DNA of 12,237 nt from the NCBI GenBank assembly GCA_035390965.1, contig DAOPKE010000081.1, positions 1-12,237 on the forward strand, read 5' to 3'. The position numbers and the translations under genes were made by a program. The notes beneath the pieces were generated by a model. It was not told the DNA's origin and did no database searches. It saw only the letters and a program-made list of their open reading frames with translations. This document shows, piece after piece, positions 5,189-12,237 of the stretch. Position 1 is the first letter of the stretch. Each line of letters opens with the position of its first letter. The stretch is from GWF2-43-63 sp035390965 (GTDB taxonomy: Bacteria > Bacteroidota > Bacteroidia > Bacteroidales > DTU049).

Positions 5189-7612
5189 ATGAAATTTCTG
5201 CTTTGCATATTAAGTTTTTTAATTGTTTCAGGTATCCATACAGCAGTATCTGCTACCGGTATTGTTGTTACGGGCGTGTTGCAAGACAGTACCGATCAGA
5301 AGCCGCTTGCGTTTGCCAATGTGGCCTTGATTCATCAAAGTGATTCGTCTTTTCTTACGGGAACCACGACTGATGAAAATGGTCAGTTTGAATTGAATGT
5401 CACTGATACAGGTCAGTATTTTCTTAGGGTATCTTACCTTGGTTATGGCACTCAGTTTAAGCAGCTTGATCTGAAAAACGGTCAGTCGCGGCTGGATCTT
5501 GGCCGAATTCCGGTTGCCAAATCGGCTCAGAATCTTTCAGAAGTAACAATTGTTGCTGAAAAACCTATGTATGTTTACGAAGGCGAAAAGAAAGTGTATA
5601 ATGTGAGTGAAGACCCGAGTGTGCAGGGTGGAGTGGCCAATGATGCCCTGCAGAATGCCCCGGGCGTGTATGTTGATATGGAAGGAAATATCACTTTGCG
5701 TGGAGTTTCGGGTGTCGAAATTTGGATTAATGATAAACCGTCACGTATTTCTGCAGAAGGATTGAAGCAGTTTCTGCAACAGTTGCCTGCCAATTCTCTC
5801 GAACGCATAGAGGTTATTACAAATCCATCGGCCAAATACAGTGCCGAAGGGACTGGTGGAATCATTAATATTGTTACCCGCGAAAAAATTAAAAAAAATC
5901 TCTTGCTTAGTTTTGGACTTAATGCTTCAACTCTTGGTAATTATTCTCCCTGGGCATCGTTTGTTGCCAGCAATGAAAAACTGAGCTTCAATATTTATCT
6001 GAGCCATTCCAATCATAACTGGAAAGGGAATAATCGTTCTTCTGGTTTTGTTTTTAATGGTCCCGACACCGTTTATTCTTTTAGCAATGGTTCCGATTAC
6101 ACGTATGAGGGCAACTGGAATTACGGACATATGAGTCTTTCCTACGATTTTAACAAAAACAATTCGATCGAAACCTGGTTTGGCGGCTCATTCAGCAGCA
6201 ATGAAAGCTCATCATCCAGTTATAGTTTGCGTGAAACATCAGGCGAATCTTTCAATTACACTTCCCAAAACGCTGGCAATCGCACCGGTAACAGTATGAA
6301 TGGCGGTCTTTCATACGAACATCGCTTTAAAAAGGAAGGCCATAATTTTAAACTCGATTCCTATTTCTGGACATGGGATCAGGATGGCGAAACTTCTTAT
6401 TCAAAACTCTTCGACGTGCAGACATGGGACAATCTCAAATACATCGAAAACGGGATCAACTCCAATTTGTCTTTTTCCGGCGAAGCACACTATACTAATC
6501 CGCTTGCAAAAAACAGAACCATAGAAGCGGGGGGCGAATTCGGCAGCAATGTGCAAAGCGAAAAATCACCCATTGATACCTTCAATTTTTCTACAGGATT
6601 GTATGAACATGTTCCTGCTTTTTCAAATGTGCTTGATCAATACACCATGGCCGGTGCTTTTTATACAACGTATGCCGACACTTTGAAATGGCTGAATTAT
6701 AAAGTTGGACTGCGATATGAATTTGCAGGTCTTGAAATGACTTCGGTTGCTTTAACCGATGTGTTGAAGCGCAATTACGGAACTTTTTTCCCAACAGTGC
6801 ATTTGAGTGCCAAAACAAAAAACAACGACAATTATACTCTCAGCTATTCGCGGCGTGTTCAATATCCGCAGTGGGAGCTCGATCCATTTGCCAATCGTAT
6901 TAATGAAGAATCGGTATTTTTTGGCAATCCTTACCTCGATCCGGCTTTCACCGACGCATTCGAAGCGGGTTACGCCCACTTTTTCAAAAACGGAAGTTCA
7001 ATCAGCGCCACTTTATATCACCGCAGGACGAACCTTGATATTACCACTAAATCGGAAGGAGTGTTTGATACTTTGCTCAACCGTTATACCATTTATACAT
7101 CTTATATCAACGCCGGGAAAAACATTAGTACCGGGGGAGATTTTACAGCAACTTGGCGCCCGAAACCCGCATACAGAATCATGTTTAATACCAATGTCTA
7201 TTATAGGGATTTTTATGCAGATCTTGGATCCTATGTTGTTGACAAGGAAGATCTGACCTACGATGGTAAAATTATTTTCATGTGGAATTATAAATTCCTG
7301 CGACTGAATATTATGGGCATCTATCGCGCTGCTGCAGCCAGTTTGCAGGGGTCAGCGGAAGATACGTACTTCGTAAATGCCAATCTTAATGCCGATTTCT
7401 TTAAGAGGAAATTGTCGGTTCGCGTTGGTATGCAGGATATTTTCAACTGGCAGGAAAGCAACACCATTACCAACACTCCCACTTATTATTCTGAAAATTA
7501 TTCAAAGAACCGAAGTCAGTTTCTGACATTCGGAATTACTTTCAGGTTTGGTAAAATTGAACTGGAACAAAGTCAGATGCCGCCTCAGGGTGGTGTTGGT
7601 GGCCAGATGTAA
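5189..7612 (+). CDS. TonB-dependent-receptor-like outer membrane beta-barrel protein
   Basis: The 807-residue product starts with a signal peptide (MKFLLCILSFLIVSG...). Residues 25-105 form a carboxypeptidase-D regulatory-like beta-sandwich (TGVLQDSTDQKPLAFANVAL, DENGQFEL, VSYLGY). Residues 115-232 match the plug domain (NDALQNAPGVYVDMEGNITL, RGVSGVEIWINDKP, LERIEVITNPSAKYSAEGTGGIINIV). The rest is an aromatic-rich barrel of the OMP_b-brl_3 type, with alternating strands and a final strand FLTFGITFRFG. The closing aromatic strand is followed by a polar Gly/Met/Gln tail (about 20 residues) instead of ending at the barrel. Such proteins sit in the outer membrane and take up or sense large substrates; the ligand is unknown. 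There is no SusD-like partner, so it is not a standard polysaccharide locus. The ATG at 5168 would add seven residues in front of the signal peptide and is less likely. Confidence 0.92.
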   Translation: MKFLLCILSFLIVSGIHTAVSATGIVVTGVLQDSTDQKPLAFANVALIHQSDSSFLTGTTTDENGQFELNVTDTGQYFLRVSYLGYGTQFKQLDLKNGQSRLDLGRIPVAKSAQNLSEVTIVAEKPMYVYEGEKKVYNVSEDPSVQGGVANDALQNAPGVYVDMEGNITLRGVSGVEIWINDKPSRISAEGLKQFLQQLPANSLERIEVITNPSAKYSAEGTGGIINIVTREKIKKNLLLSFGLNASTLGNYSPWASFVASNEKLSFNIYLSHSNHNWKGNNRSSGFVFNGPDTVYSFSNGSDYTYEGNWNYGHMSLSYDFNKNNSIETWFGGSFSSNESSSSSYSLRETSGESFNYTSQNAGNRTGNSMNGGLSYEHRFKKEGHNFKLDSYFWTWDQDGETSYSKLFDVQTWDNLKYIENGINSNLSFSGEAHYTNPLAKNRTIEAGGEFGSNVQSEKSPIDTFNFSTGLYEHVPAFSNVLDQYTMAGAFYTTYADTLKWLNYKVGLRYEFAGLEMTSVALTDVLKRNYGTFFPTVHLSAKTKNNDNYTLSYSRRVQYPQWELDPFANRINEESVFFGNPYLDPAFTDAFEAGYAHFFKNGSSISATLYHRRTNLDITTKSEGVFDTLLNRYTIYTSYINAGKNISTGGDFTATWRPKPAYRIMFNTNVYYRDFYADLGSYVVDKEDLTYDGKIIFMWNYKFLRLNIMGIYRAAAASLQGSAEDTYFVNANLNADFFKRKLSVRVGMQDIFNWQESNTITNTPTYYSENYSKNRSQFLTFGITFRFGKIELEQSQMPPQGGVGGQM

Positions 7613-7631
7613 AAAATCTTTCTTAAATCAA

Positions 7632-8798
7632 TCAGACAAAGTATCTTGTTTTGAGCCAAAGTTTAAACATGGGATCGTTGAGATTGTATTGTCTGTTGTG
7701 GTAATCAATCAGGTCTTTGTCAATCAGTGCTTTTTTGATTTTCGCAACATGGGCCGACGATTTTAGTTTGTAGCGGCTAATGACAGCACCCGACGTTAAT
7801 TTTGTTTCGTTATTGATGATGGCCTGAAGAAAGCAGAGTTGGTTTGAAGGCAGACTGTCGGCCAGATTTTGAAACAGGTAACTGAGCTGATCCAGCAGAC
7901 TCTCGGCTGCCTGAATAACGATTTGAGTATTGGTGGTTTTTTTTGTCCTCAGCCAGGTCAGCTGTGCCAGTTGCTGCGCATAAAACGGATGATTCTCTAC
8001 CTTTTGTGCTATCAGCGCCGCATCAGTTGCATTGATTTTTTTACCGGTGTCTTTGAATCTTTTGATGAAAAATTTCACCCATAGTTTCTCTTCAATTTTT
8101 TCGAGAAACATCAGGTCGCCGAATTTGTAGAAGGGCATGGAAGAATGTGCGAAAAGCTCTGTCATCAACCCGCGGCGACTCCCATAGAGACAATAGGTCA
8201 CTCGGCTGTGATTTTGCCAGTGCGAGCGCAGTTTTTTCTGAAAAGCAGTCGGATTGTCAAACACCATGATGTTCTGAAATTCATCGAGACAGACAATGAT
8301 GCGGATGCCTTTCTTTGCGGCAATCTTCTGAGGCAGGTTGATGATTTCGTCCGGATCCTGACCGGCTGCTTCCCAATCGAGACCGACCGATATTTCGTTT
8401 TGCCGGTCCGGGCTGTAGCTGATTCGTGGGATGAAGCGGCTCAGAAATGTTTTTGCATTTTCGGTGAACTCAGTGATTTTTGTTGATACTGCCCGCATAA
8501 TCTGATTGACATATTTCTCATAAAATTCCTGCTCCGACCGGATGTTATTCAGATCAATTATCACTACACGATTGCTTTTGTAGCGTTTTTCATACACTCT
8601 TGCTGTATGCAGAACCAGTGAGGTTTTCCCCCATCGCCTGGGCGAAATCAGAATGGTGTTGGTGCCTGAATTGAAATTGGTTATCAGCCTTTCAGTCTGA
8701 GTTTCACGGTCCGTAAATTCATCTAAACGTGCCGTTTTTCCGAAAACAAATGGTGCTTCCATGAAGGATTGATTAATTTGTTTTAATGAAATCATCAT
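7632..8798 (-). CDS. AAA-type ATPase of the ATPase_2 family with C-terminal winged helix
   Basis: The 388-residue protein has the order typical of archaeal-type ATPase_2 (STAND/MNS-like) proteins. An N-terminal box reads FGKTARLDEFTDRETQTERL (19-38). The Walker A motif is SPRRWGKTS (52-60), Walker B is IIVCLDEFQN (167-176), and a sensor-like YCLYGSRRG lies at 202-210. The C-terminal part from about 315 (LCFLQAIINNETKLTSGAVI, KIKKALIDKDLIDYHNRQYN, DPMFKLWLKTRYF) looks like a winged helix followed by the usual end of this family. These ATPases occur in many dispersed copies in Bacteroidota and archaea; their partners and role are mostly unknown, so I assign none. MM at the start leaves 8798 or 8795 open; the promoter ends only seven bases upstream, giving an almost leaderless message. 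The 3' end converges on the barrel gene with 19 bases between stops and no visible terminator. Confidence 0.9.
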   Translation of the reverse strand: MMISLKQINQSFMEAPFVFGKTARLDEFTDRETQTERLITNFNSGTNTILISPRRWGKTSLVLHTARVYEKRYKSNRVVIIDLNNIRSEQEFYEKYVNQIMRAVSTKITEFTENAKTFLSRFIPRISYSPDRQNEISVGLDWEAAGQDPDEIINLPQKIAAKKGIRIIVCLDEFQNIMVFDNPTAFQKKLRSHWQNHSRVTYCLYGSRRGLMTELFAHSSMPFYKFGDLMFLEKIEEKLWVKFFIKRFKDTGKKINATDAALIAQKVENHPFYAQQLAQLTWLRTKKTTNTQIVIQAAESLLDQLSYLFQNLADSLPSNQLCFLQAIINNETKLTSGAVISRYKLKSSAHVAKIKKALIDKDLIDYHNRQYNLNDPMFKLWLKTRYFV

Positions 8799-8805
8799 TC
8801 ACTTG

Positions 8806-8836
8806 CAAAAGTACAATAATTATTTGTAGTAACAAA
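8806..8836 (-). promoter_or_regulatory. Complete Bacteroidota promoter (TTTG-N19-TACTTTTG) of the ATPase gene
   Basis: On the minus strand TTTG (8836-8833) is followed after 19 bases by TACTTTTG (8813-8806). This matches both the -33 and -7 elements of the Bacteroidota consensus with the accepted spacing, and it is the best promoter in the window. The -33 TTTG lies inside the first unit of the 15-bp tandem repeat, so every further unit repeats a TTTG at 15-base steps upstream. Confidence 0.75.
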
Positions 8837-8941
8837 TAAGTTAGTAACAAATAAGTTAGAAACAAATAAGTTAGAAACAAATAAGTTAGAAACAAATAAG
8901 TTAGTAACAAATAAGTTAGTAATAAAATAGTTAGTAACAAA
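8830..8941. repeat. 15-bp tandem repeat array, seven units plus a partial
   Basis: Units begin at 8830, 8845, 8860, 8875, 8890, 8905 and 8920. Units 1, 2 and 6 are TAACAAATAAGTTAG. Units 3, 4 and 5 are AAACAAATAAGTTAG, differing at the first base. Unit 7 (TAATAAAATAGTTAG) has two changes, and an eighth unit decays after TAACAAA at 8935-8941. The units are contiguous with no spacers, so this is a minisatellite, not CRISPR. It fills the divergent spacer between the ATPase and rhodanese genes. Because 15 is a multiple of three, minus-strand translation gives a repeated LLLTY/LFLTY pentapeptide, which I regard as a by-product. Confidence 0.95.
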
Positions 8942-9026
8942 AGGTTATAATTGTTTATGCGATGAAAAATTTGATTAATGACCTTTGTGTCAATACAAAC
9001 AGAGCATCCGCTCAGTAAATCCACTG

Positions 9027-9044
9027 TATTTTGTAATTTTACAA
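9027..9044 (+). promoter_or_regulatory. Possible -7 box and inverted repeat upstream of the rhodanese gene
   Basis: TATTTTG (9027-9033) is one T short of TAnnTTTG and ends 16 bases before the ATG at 9050, the spacing seen for other genes here. TTGTAA (9031-9036), TT, TTACAA (9039-9044) is a perfect 14-bp inverted repeat that overlaps the box. Its arms are those of the 5148-5161 repeat in the opposite order. The promoter call is weak because the -7 match is imperfect and no -33 is found. Confidence 0.35.
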
Positions 9045-9049
9045 CAAAA

Positions 9050-9442
9050 ATGCTGTCCTTTTCTTTAATACCAGTCAATCAAACCTTTATTCTTGAAGGA
9101 GTCCGGCATGTTTTGCCGATTAATGCCCGTGAAGCTTTTGAGTCAAACCTTGCGCTGGCAGTCGATGTCCGTGAGGCCATGGAAGTAATGGTTTCCTCTA
9201 TCGATTGTCCTCAGCTGCTTTTGTATCCGATCGGTCAGCTGAATGAAATGTGCGCAGAGCTGCCATTGAATACTCCGATAATTGTTATTTGCAATCACGG
9301 AATCCGCAGCGCAGAGGCAGTTGTTTTATTGCAGCAAAAAGGATTCACCGAAGTGTACAACCTCGACGGCGGTCTGCATGGCTGGATTGAAGCCGGACTG
9401 CCGGTGGCGGGCCAGGGCGGCTGCAGTTGTGGGTGTCATTGA
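9050..9442 (+). CDS. Single-domain rhodanese-like sulfurtransferase with Cys-rich tail
   Basis: The 130-residue product has the rhodanese landmarks: PINAREAF and VDVRE (38-42), the active-site loop CNHGIRS with catalytic Cys81 (81-87), and the C-terminal NLDGGLHGWIEAG (104-116). Single-domain rhodaneses carry sulfur as a persulfide on the active-site Cys and pass it to acceptors in the cytoplasm; the acceptor is unknown. The protein ends in GGCSCGCH (123-130), a Cys-rich tail that could bind metal or accept sulfur. No signal peptide is evident. ATG 9050 is chosen because the upstream in-frame start at 8978 would add 24 residues of non-rhodanese sequence running through the promoter-like region. 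The gene stands alone, divergent from the ATPase. Confidence 0.88.
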   Translation: MLSFSLIPVNQTFILEGVRHVLPINAREAFESNLALAVDVREAMEVMVSSIDCPQLLLYPIGQLNEMCAELPLNTPIIVICNHGIRSAEAVVLLQQKGFTEVYNLDGGLHGWIEAGLPVAGQGGCSCGCH

Positions 9443-9546
9443 TTTTTGCCGTTACACGTTACAATCGTTACATGTAGCTTTCAGCCGTCAGTAACCAGCT
9501 TTCAGCTCTGACAAGGAGCTCATAACTCATCACCTACTTCCTCGTC

Positions 9547-9597
9547 CCCGGAGCCCTAAAGGGCATACGGGCTATTAATATTTATCGCCTCCCGGCG
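9547..9597. repeat. Two-hairpin REP-like element
   Basis: GCCC (9553-9556), TAAA, GGGC (9561-9564) and CGCC (9586-9589), TCCC, GGCG (9594-9597) are two short GC stems with four-base loops, separated by an AT-rich linker in a GC-poor setting. The pattern resembles repetitive extragenic palindromes. Only one copy is in the window, so dispersal is not shown. Confidence 0.4.
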
Positions 9598-9747
9598 AAT
9601 CATAATGGAACTTCGTAGCTTTCTCTGACGCCTTCAGCAACTCATCACTCATAACTACTTACGCCTATCTCCTTACGCCTCTCTCGTATTTTTGATTTCG
9701 TATTTCGTCTCTCGTATTTTCACATGGACGAAGTCCCACATTTCCAC

Positions 9748-9771
9748 ATCATCGCATCATCGCATCATCGC
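9748..9771. repeat. Three tandem copies of ATCATCGC
   Basis: Perfect eight-base units start at 9748, 9756 and 9764. They lie in the low-complexity spacer and have no evident function. Confidence 0.8.
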
Positions 9772-9805
9772 TGCAGTATTTCGTATCTCGTATTTCTAAT
9801 TTCTA

Positions 9806-9957
9806 ATTTCGTATTTCTGATTTTGTATTTCNNNNNNNNNNNNNNNNNNNNNNNNNNNNNNNNNNNNNNNNNNNNNNNNNNNNNNNNNNNNNNNNNNNNN
9901 NNNNNNNNNNNNNNNNNNNNNNNNNNNNNNNATTTCGTATTTCTGATTTTGTATTTC
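9806..9957. other. Assembly gap (100 N) bounded by a 26-bp direct repeat
   Basis: Exactly 100 N fill 9832-9931, the conventional code for a scaffold join of unknown length. The 26 bases before the gap (9806-9831) are identical to the 26 after it (9932-9957). Assembly evidently broke in a TCGTATTTC-type repeat, so the true length and content here are unknown. Confidence 0.95.
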
Positions 9958-9984
9958 GTATTCTCTCATTTCCACATTATATAT

Positions 9985-9992
9985 TATATTTG
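9985..9992 (+). promoter_or_regulatory. Bacteroidota -7 box (TATATTTG)
   Basis: TATATTTG matches TAnnTTTG exactly and ends 18 bases before the ATG at 10011. This supports that start over the in-frame codon at 9990, which lies inside the box. No -33 TTG is present at 17-23 bases. Confidence 0.6.
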
Positions 9993-10010
9993 CTCACCAA
10001 ACACACACTC

Positions 10011-12077
10011 ATGAAAAAGGTATATTTAATTGCTGTGATGACCCTTGCCGGAGCATTTTTGTTTTCGGCCTGCAGTCCTAAAAATGATAAAGAAAAGAAA
10101 TCGATGAGCAGTCTGAAAAAAGAAACAGTGACTACCGCCAAAGACAGTCTGATGGCGAAATTCGGAAAGACCGACGAAATCAGGATTACCAAGGGTGTCG
10201 ATCAGGCGGCTGAAATGTGGCGTAAGGAAGACGGTGCCGACAGCACTTTCATTCGTTTCTGCATTGATAATTTCACAGCCACCGGACCGGATCTTGACAC
10301 ACTGTTTGACAAATATAATTATTATTTTGAACAGATTTATGGGCACTACAATATGATGACCATTGAGCTGATGCGTAATATACATGAGCCACGCGGTACA
10401 GTGATGCCTGTCGATGAAATGTTTGGCTCGTGGGATGTGACTGCTCATTTTGCCGAGGATATGTTTAATAACAAAACAGCTTTTGCCGTGTTGCTGAATT
10501 TTCCGTATTACACCTTGGAGGAAAAGAATGATCTTGGTAAGAAATGGACAGCCCGTCAGTGGGGAATGGCACGGCTTGGCGATATGTTCATTGCACGTGC
10601 TCCGTCTGATCTGTTGCTGAAGGCCTCTGAAACGATGGTGAACGGAGACAGCTATATATCAAATTATAATATCTACATGGGAAGTTTGCTGAATGATAAA
10701 GGCGAAAAATATTTCTCTGAAGATAAAGTGTTGATTACTCACTGGGGCTTGCGCGATGAGCTTAAATCGAATTACGCAGATACGTCTTTAGGCCTTGCAA
10801 AGCAGGAAATGATCTACCAGGTGATGCAGCGGATTATCGACCAGACTATTCCTCAGAAGGTCATTAACAACGGTTCTGTTATGTGGAACCCTGTTACAAA
10901 TAAAGTGACCGGCAATGGCAAAGAAGTGGATTCAGAACCTGAACCGGACAAGCGTTACGAAGTATTGTTGAATAATTTCAAGGCATTGAAAGCTCTGGAT
11001 TCCTATTTTCCGTACAATGAAAATTATATTTCGCGAAAGTTCGATGCAGAGATGGAAATGGCTCAGGCCGATGTTGAAAATTTGTTTGTTTCCTATGTGT
11101 CTTCTCCCGTGCTGAAAGAAATCGGATTGTTGATTGAACAACGTTTGGGTCGAAAATTGCGTCCGTTCGATATTTGGTACAATGGCTTTACATCACGCGC
11201 AGGCCTTAATGAGGCTGAGCTTGACAAAACCACACAGAAACTGTATCCCGATAATGTGGCTTTCAAAAAAGCACTGCCGGGTATTCTGAAAAAACTTGGT
11301 TTCGATGCAGAAAAAGCGGAATACATTTCCACTTACATTGATGTTGACCCGGCTGTAGGCAGTGGCCACGCCTGGGGTTCGGCCATGCGTAATGATGTTA
11401 GCCATCTTCGTACCCGCATTGCTCCAACAGGAATGAATTACAAAGGATACAACATTGCAGTGCATGAATTTGGTCACAATGTTGAGCAAACCATTTCGAT
11501 TCATTTCGTTGACAATTACATGCTGCATGGTGTTCCCAATACCGCTTTCACAGAGGCGATTGCTTTTGTTTTCCAGAGCCGTGACCTGCAATTACTTGAT
11601 ATGAAAAACAATGATCCGCTGGCGCATGAATATGAAAATCTTGAGATTGCATGGTCGGTGTATGAAATTATGGGCGTCAGTCTGGTGGATATGAATGTAT
11701 GGAAATGGATGTATGAACACCCCGATGCAACCCCAAAAGAATTGAAGGAGCAGGTGATTATTATTGCTAAGGACATTTGGAACAAATATTATGCACCGGT
11801 GTTTGGAATAAAGGATCAAACCATTCTGGCTGTTTATAGCCACATGATTGATGCGCCGCTCTATTTATCGGCTTATCCACTGGGCCACCTGATTCAGTTT
11901 CAGCTTGAACAACACCTGAAAGGAAAGAATTTTGCGGCTGAAGTGACACGTATTTATTCATTGGGTCGTCTCACTCCCGATGTATGGATGGTTCAGGCAA
12001 CCGGAAGTAAATTGTCAACAAATCCATTGCTGAAAGCTGCGGCGGAATCAGTTAAAGTTGTGAAAGCTACGAAATAG
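10011..12077 (+). CDS. Lipoprotein zinc metallopeptidase, M3-like
   Basis: The 688-residue product has a lipoprotein signal peptide with lipobox FSAC and acylated Cys21, so it is membrane-anchored in the envelope. The zinc site is HEFGH at 485-489, with a likely third ligand Glu515 in AFTEAIAF. The second-His-to-Glu distance of 26 residues resembles M3 (thimet/oligoendopeptidase-type) enzymes, not the 19 of M1. Other M3-like features are the largely helical make-up and the conserved-looking block before the site (SGHAWGSAMRN, LRTRIAPTGMNYKGYNIAVHE). The motif is intact, so the enzyme is probably active on oligopeptides, but the substrate is unknown. The N-terminal half (about 30-300) is not recognised. 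It is a single-gene unit with a -7 box upstream and a strong terminator downstream. Confidence 0.82.
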   Translation: MKKVYLIAVMTLAGAFLFSACSPKNDKEKKSMSSLKKETVTTAKDSLMAKFGKTDEIRITKGVDQAAEMWRKEDGADSTFIRFCIDNFTATGPDLDTLFDKYNYYFEQIYGHYNMMTIELMRNIHEPRGTVMPVDEMFGSWDVTAHFAEDMFNNKTAFAVLLNFPYYTLEEKNDLGKKWTARQWGMARLGDMFIARAPSDLLLKASETMVNGDSYISNYNIYMGSLLNDKGEKYFSEDKVLITHWGLRDELKSNYADTSLGLAKQEMIYQVMQRIIDQTIPQKVINNGSVMWNPVTNKVTGNGKEVDSEPEPDKRYEVLLNNFKALKALDSYFPYNENYISRKFDAEMEMAQADVENLFVSYVSSPVLKEIGLLIEQRLGRKLRPFDIWYNGFTSRAGLNEAELDKTTQKLYPDNVAFKKALPGILKKLGFDAEKAEYISTYIDVDPAVGSGHAWGSAMRNDVSHLRTRIAPTGMNYKGYNIAVHEFGHNVEQTISIHFVDNYMLHGVPNTAFTEAIAFVFQSRDLQLLDMKNNDPLAHEYENLEIAWSVYEIMGVSLVDMNVWKWMYEHPDATPKELKEQVIIIAKDIWNKYYAPVFGIKDQTILAVYSHMIDAPLYLSAYPLGHLIQFQLEQHLKGKNFAAEVTRIYSLGRLTPDVWMVQATGSKLSTNPLLKAAAESVKVVKATK

Positions 12078-12104
12078 CAATTTCATATAAATCGATATTT
12101 TTTG

Positions 12105-12135
12105 CCTCCGGAATTTTATTTTCCGGAGGTTTTTT
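12105..12135 (+). terminator. Strong intrinsic terminator
   Basis: CCTCCGGAA (12105-12113), a seven-base loop and TTCCGGAGG (12121-12129) form a perfect 9-bp stem followed by six T (12130-12135). It lies 27 bases after the stop codon of the M3-like lipoprotein gene. Confidence 0.93.
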
Positions 12136-12237
12136 GTGAAAAAATATTGAATTTTCGAAAATAATTTTACCCTGCGCTTTTTTTACTGTCAAAGAAAGGT
12201 TTTAAGAAAATTCTGTACCGTGAAAGTGAAAGCGATT
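12136..12237. other. Window end: AT-rich spacer, no supported gene
   Basis: After the terminator the sequence is AT-rich with no TAnnTTTG box. A GTG at 12220 opens a frame (VKVKAI) that reaches the window edge; it could be the start of the next gene, but six codons are too few to judge. Confidence 0.4.

Larger units (their letters stand above)
9443..9984. other. Long gene-free spacer of short repeated words
   Basis: No gene is visible in about 540 bases. The stretch is built of short recurring words on a pyrimidine-rich + strand: CGTTACA three times (9450-9456, 9458-9464, 9466-9472), AGCTTTCAG twice, AACTCATCAC-type words, CTTACGCCT twice, and many TCGTATTTC variants from 9685 to 9962. It also holds a two-hairpin element, an 8-base triplicate and a 100-N gap. 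A frame running through the N run is meaningless. Confidence 0.8.

Noticed and set aside
5189..7612. SusC/SusD-type polysaccharide utilisation locus
   Set aside because: The barrel is of the OMP_b-brl_3 kind and there is no SusD-like, glycosidase or anti-sigma gene beside it.
8830..8941. CRISPR array
   Set aside because: The units are contiguous 15-mers with no spacers, and no cas genes are nearby.
8773..9078. Minus-strand frame encoding a repeated LLLTY/LFLTY peptide
   Set aside because: It is the translation of a 15-bp minisatellite, overlaps the ATPase promoter and start, and has no independent support.
7632..9442. ATPase plus rhodanese as a two-gene defence or toxin system
   Set aside because: The genes are divergent with separate promoter-like boxes, and neither has effector, nuclease or toxin features; adjacency alone is not enough.
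9724..10014. Open frame across the N run
   Set aside because: A third of it is unknown bases and the rest is low-complexity TCGTATTTC repeat.

Overview
The window looks like a chromosomal segment of a Bacteroidota bacterium, probably an environmental member of Bacteroidia assembled from a metagenome. The grounds are: TAnnTTTG-type -7 promoter boxes a few bases upstream of most starts, with no obvious Shine-Dalgarno sequences; a TonB-dependent-receptor-like barrel with an N-terminal carboxypeptidase-regulatory domain; a secreted M1 peptidase; a stand-alone four-helix-bundle protein; AT-rich spacers full of short degenerate words; and a run of exactly 100 N, the usual code for a scaffold join of unknown length. 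No rRNA, tRNA, CRISPR array, transposase or phage gene was seen.

Layout. Bases 1-1873 are the end of an arsenic resistance operon on the + strand: the C-terminus of an ArsM-like arsenite methyltransferase with a poly-cysteine tail, a small four-helix-bundle gene, and an ACR3-family arsenite efflux permease. The four-helix gene lies between inverted clusters of an 11-base word and looks like a cassette inserted into the operon. A short spacer with a dispersed-repeat-like sequence and a hairpin separates this from a convergent gene for a secreted M1-family metallopeptidase (2040-3932, minus). A 357-bp gene-free spacer then leads to an unrecognised secreted 240-residue protein (4290-5012, +). 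A spacer of about 176 bp, rich in inverted repeats, leads to an outer-membrane barrel protein (5189-7612, +). This gene converges with an AAA-type ATPase of the ATPase_2 kind (7632-8798, minus).

The ATPase is divergent from a single-domain rhodanese with a Cys-rich tail (9050-9442, +). Between them lies a 15-bp tandem repeat array, and its first unit supplies the -33 box of the ATPase promoter. Bases 9443-9984 form a low-complexity, repeat-rich spacer interrupted by the 100-N gap. The last gene (10011-12077, +) encodes a large lipoprotein with an HEFGH zinc-peptidase motif, most like family M3, and is followed by a strong intrinsic terminator.

Apart from the ars genes the window reads as single-gene transcription units. 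Several products are exported (M1 peptidase, small secreted protein, outer-membrane barrel, M3-like lipoprotein), but nothing shows that they form one pathway. No clearly new system was found. The best leads are the cassette-like insertion in the ars operon, the tandem repeat merged with the ATPase promoter, and the inverted repeats upstream of the barrel gene.
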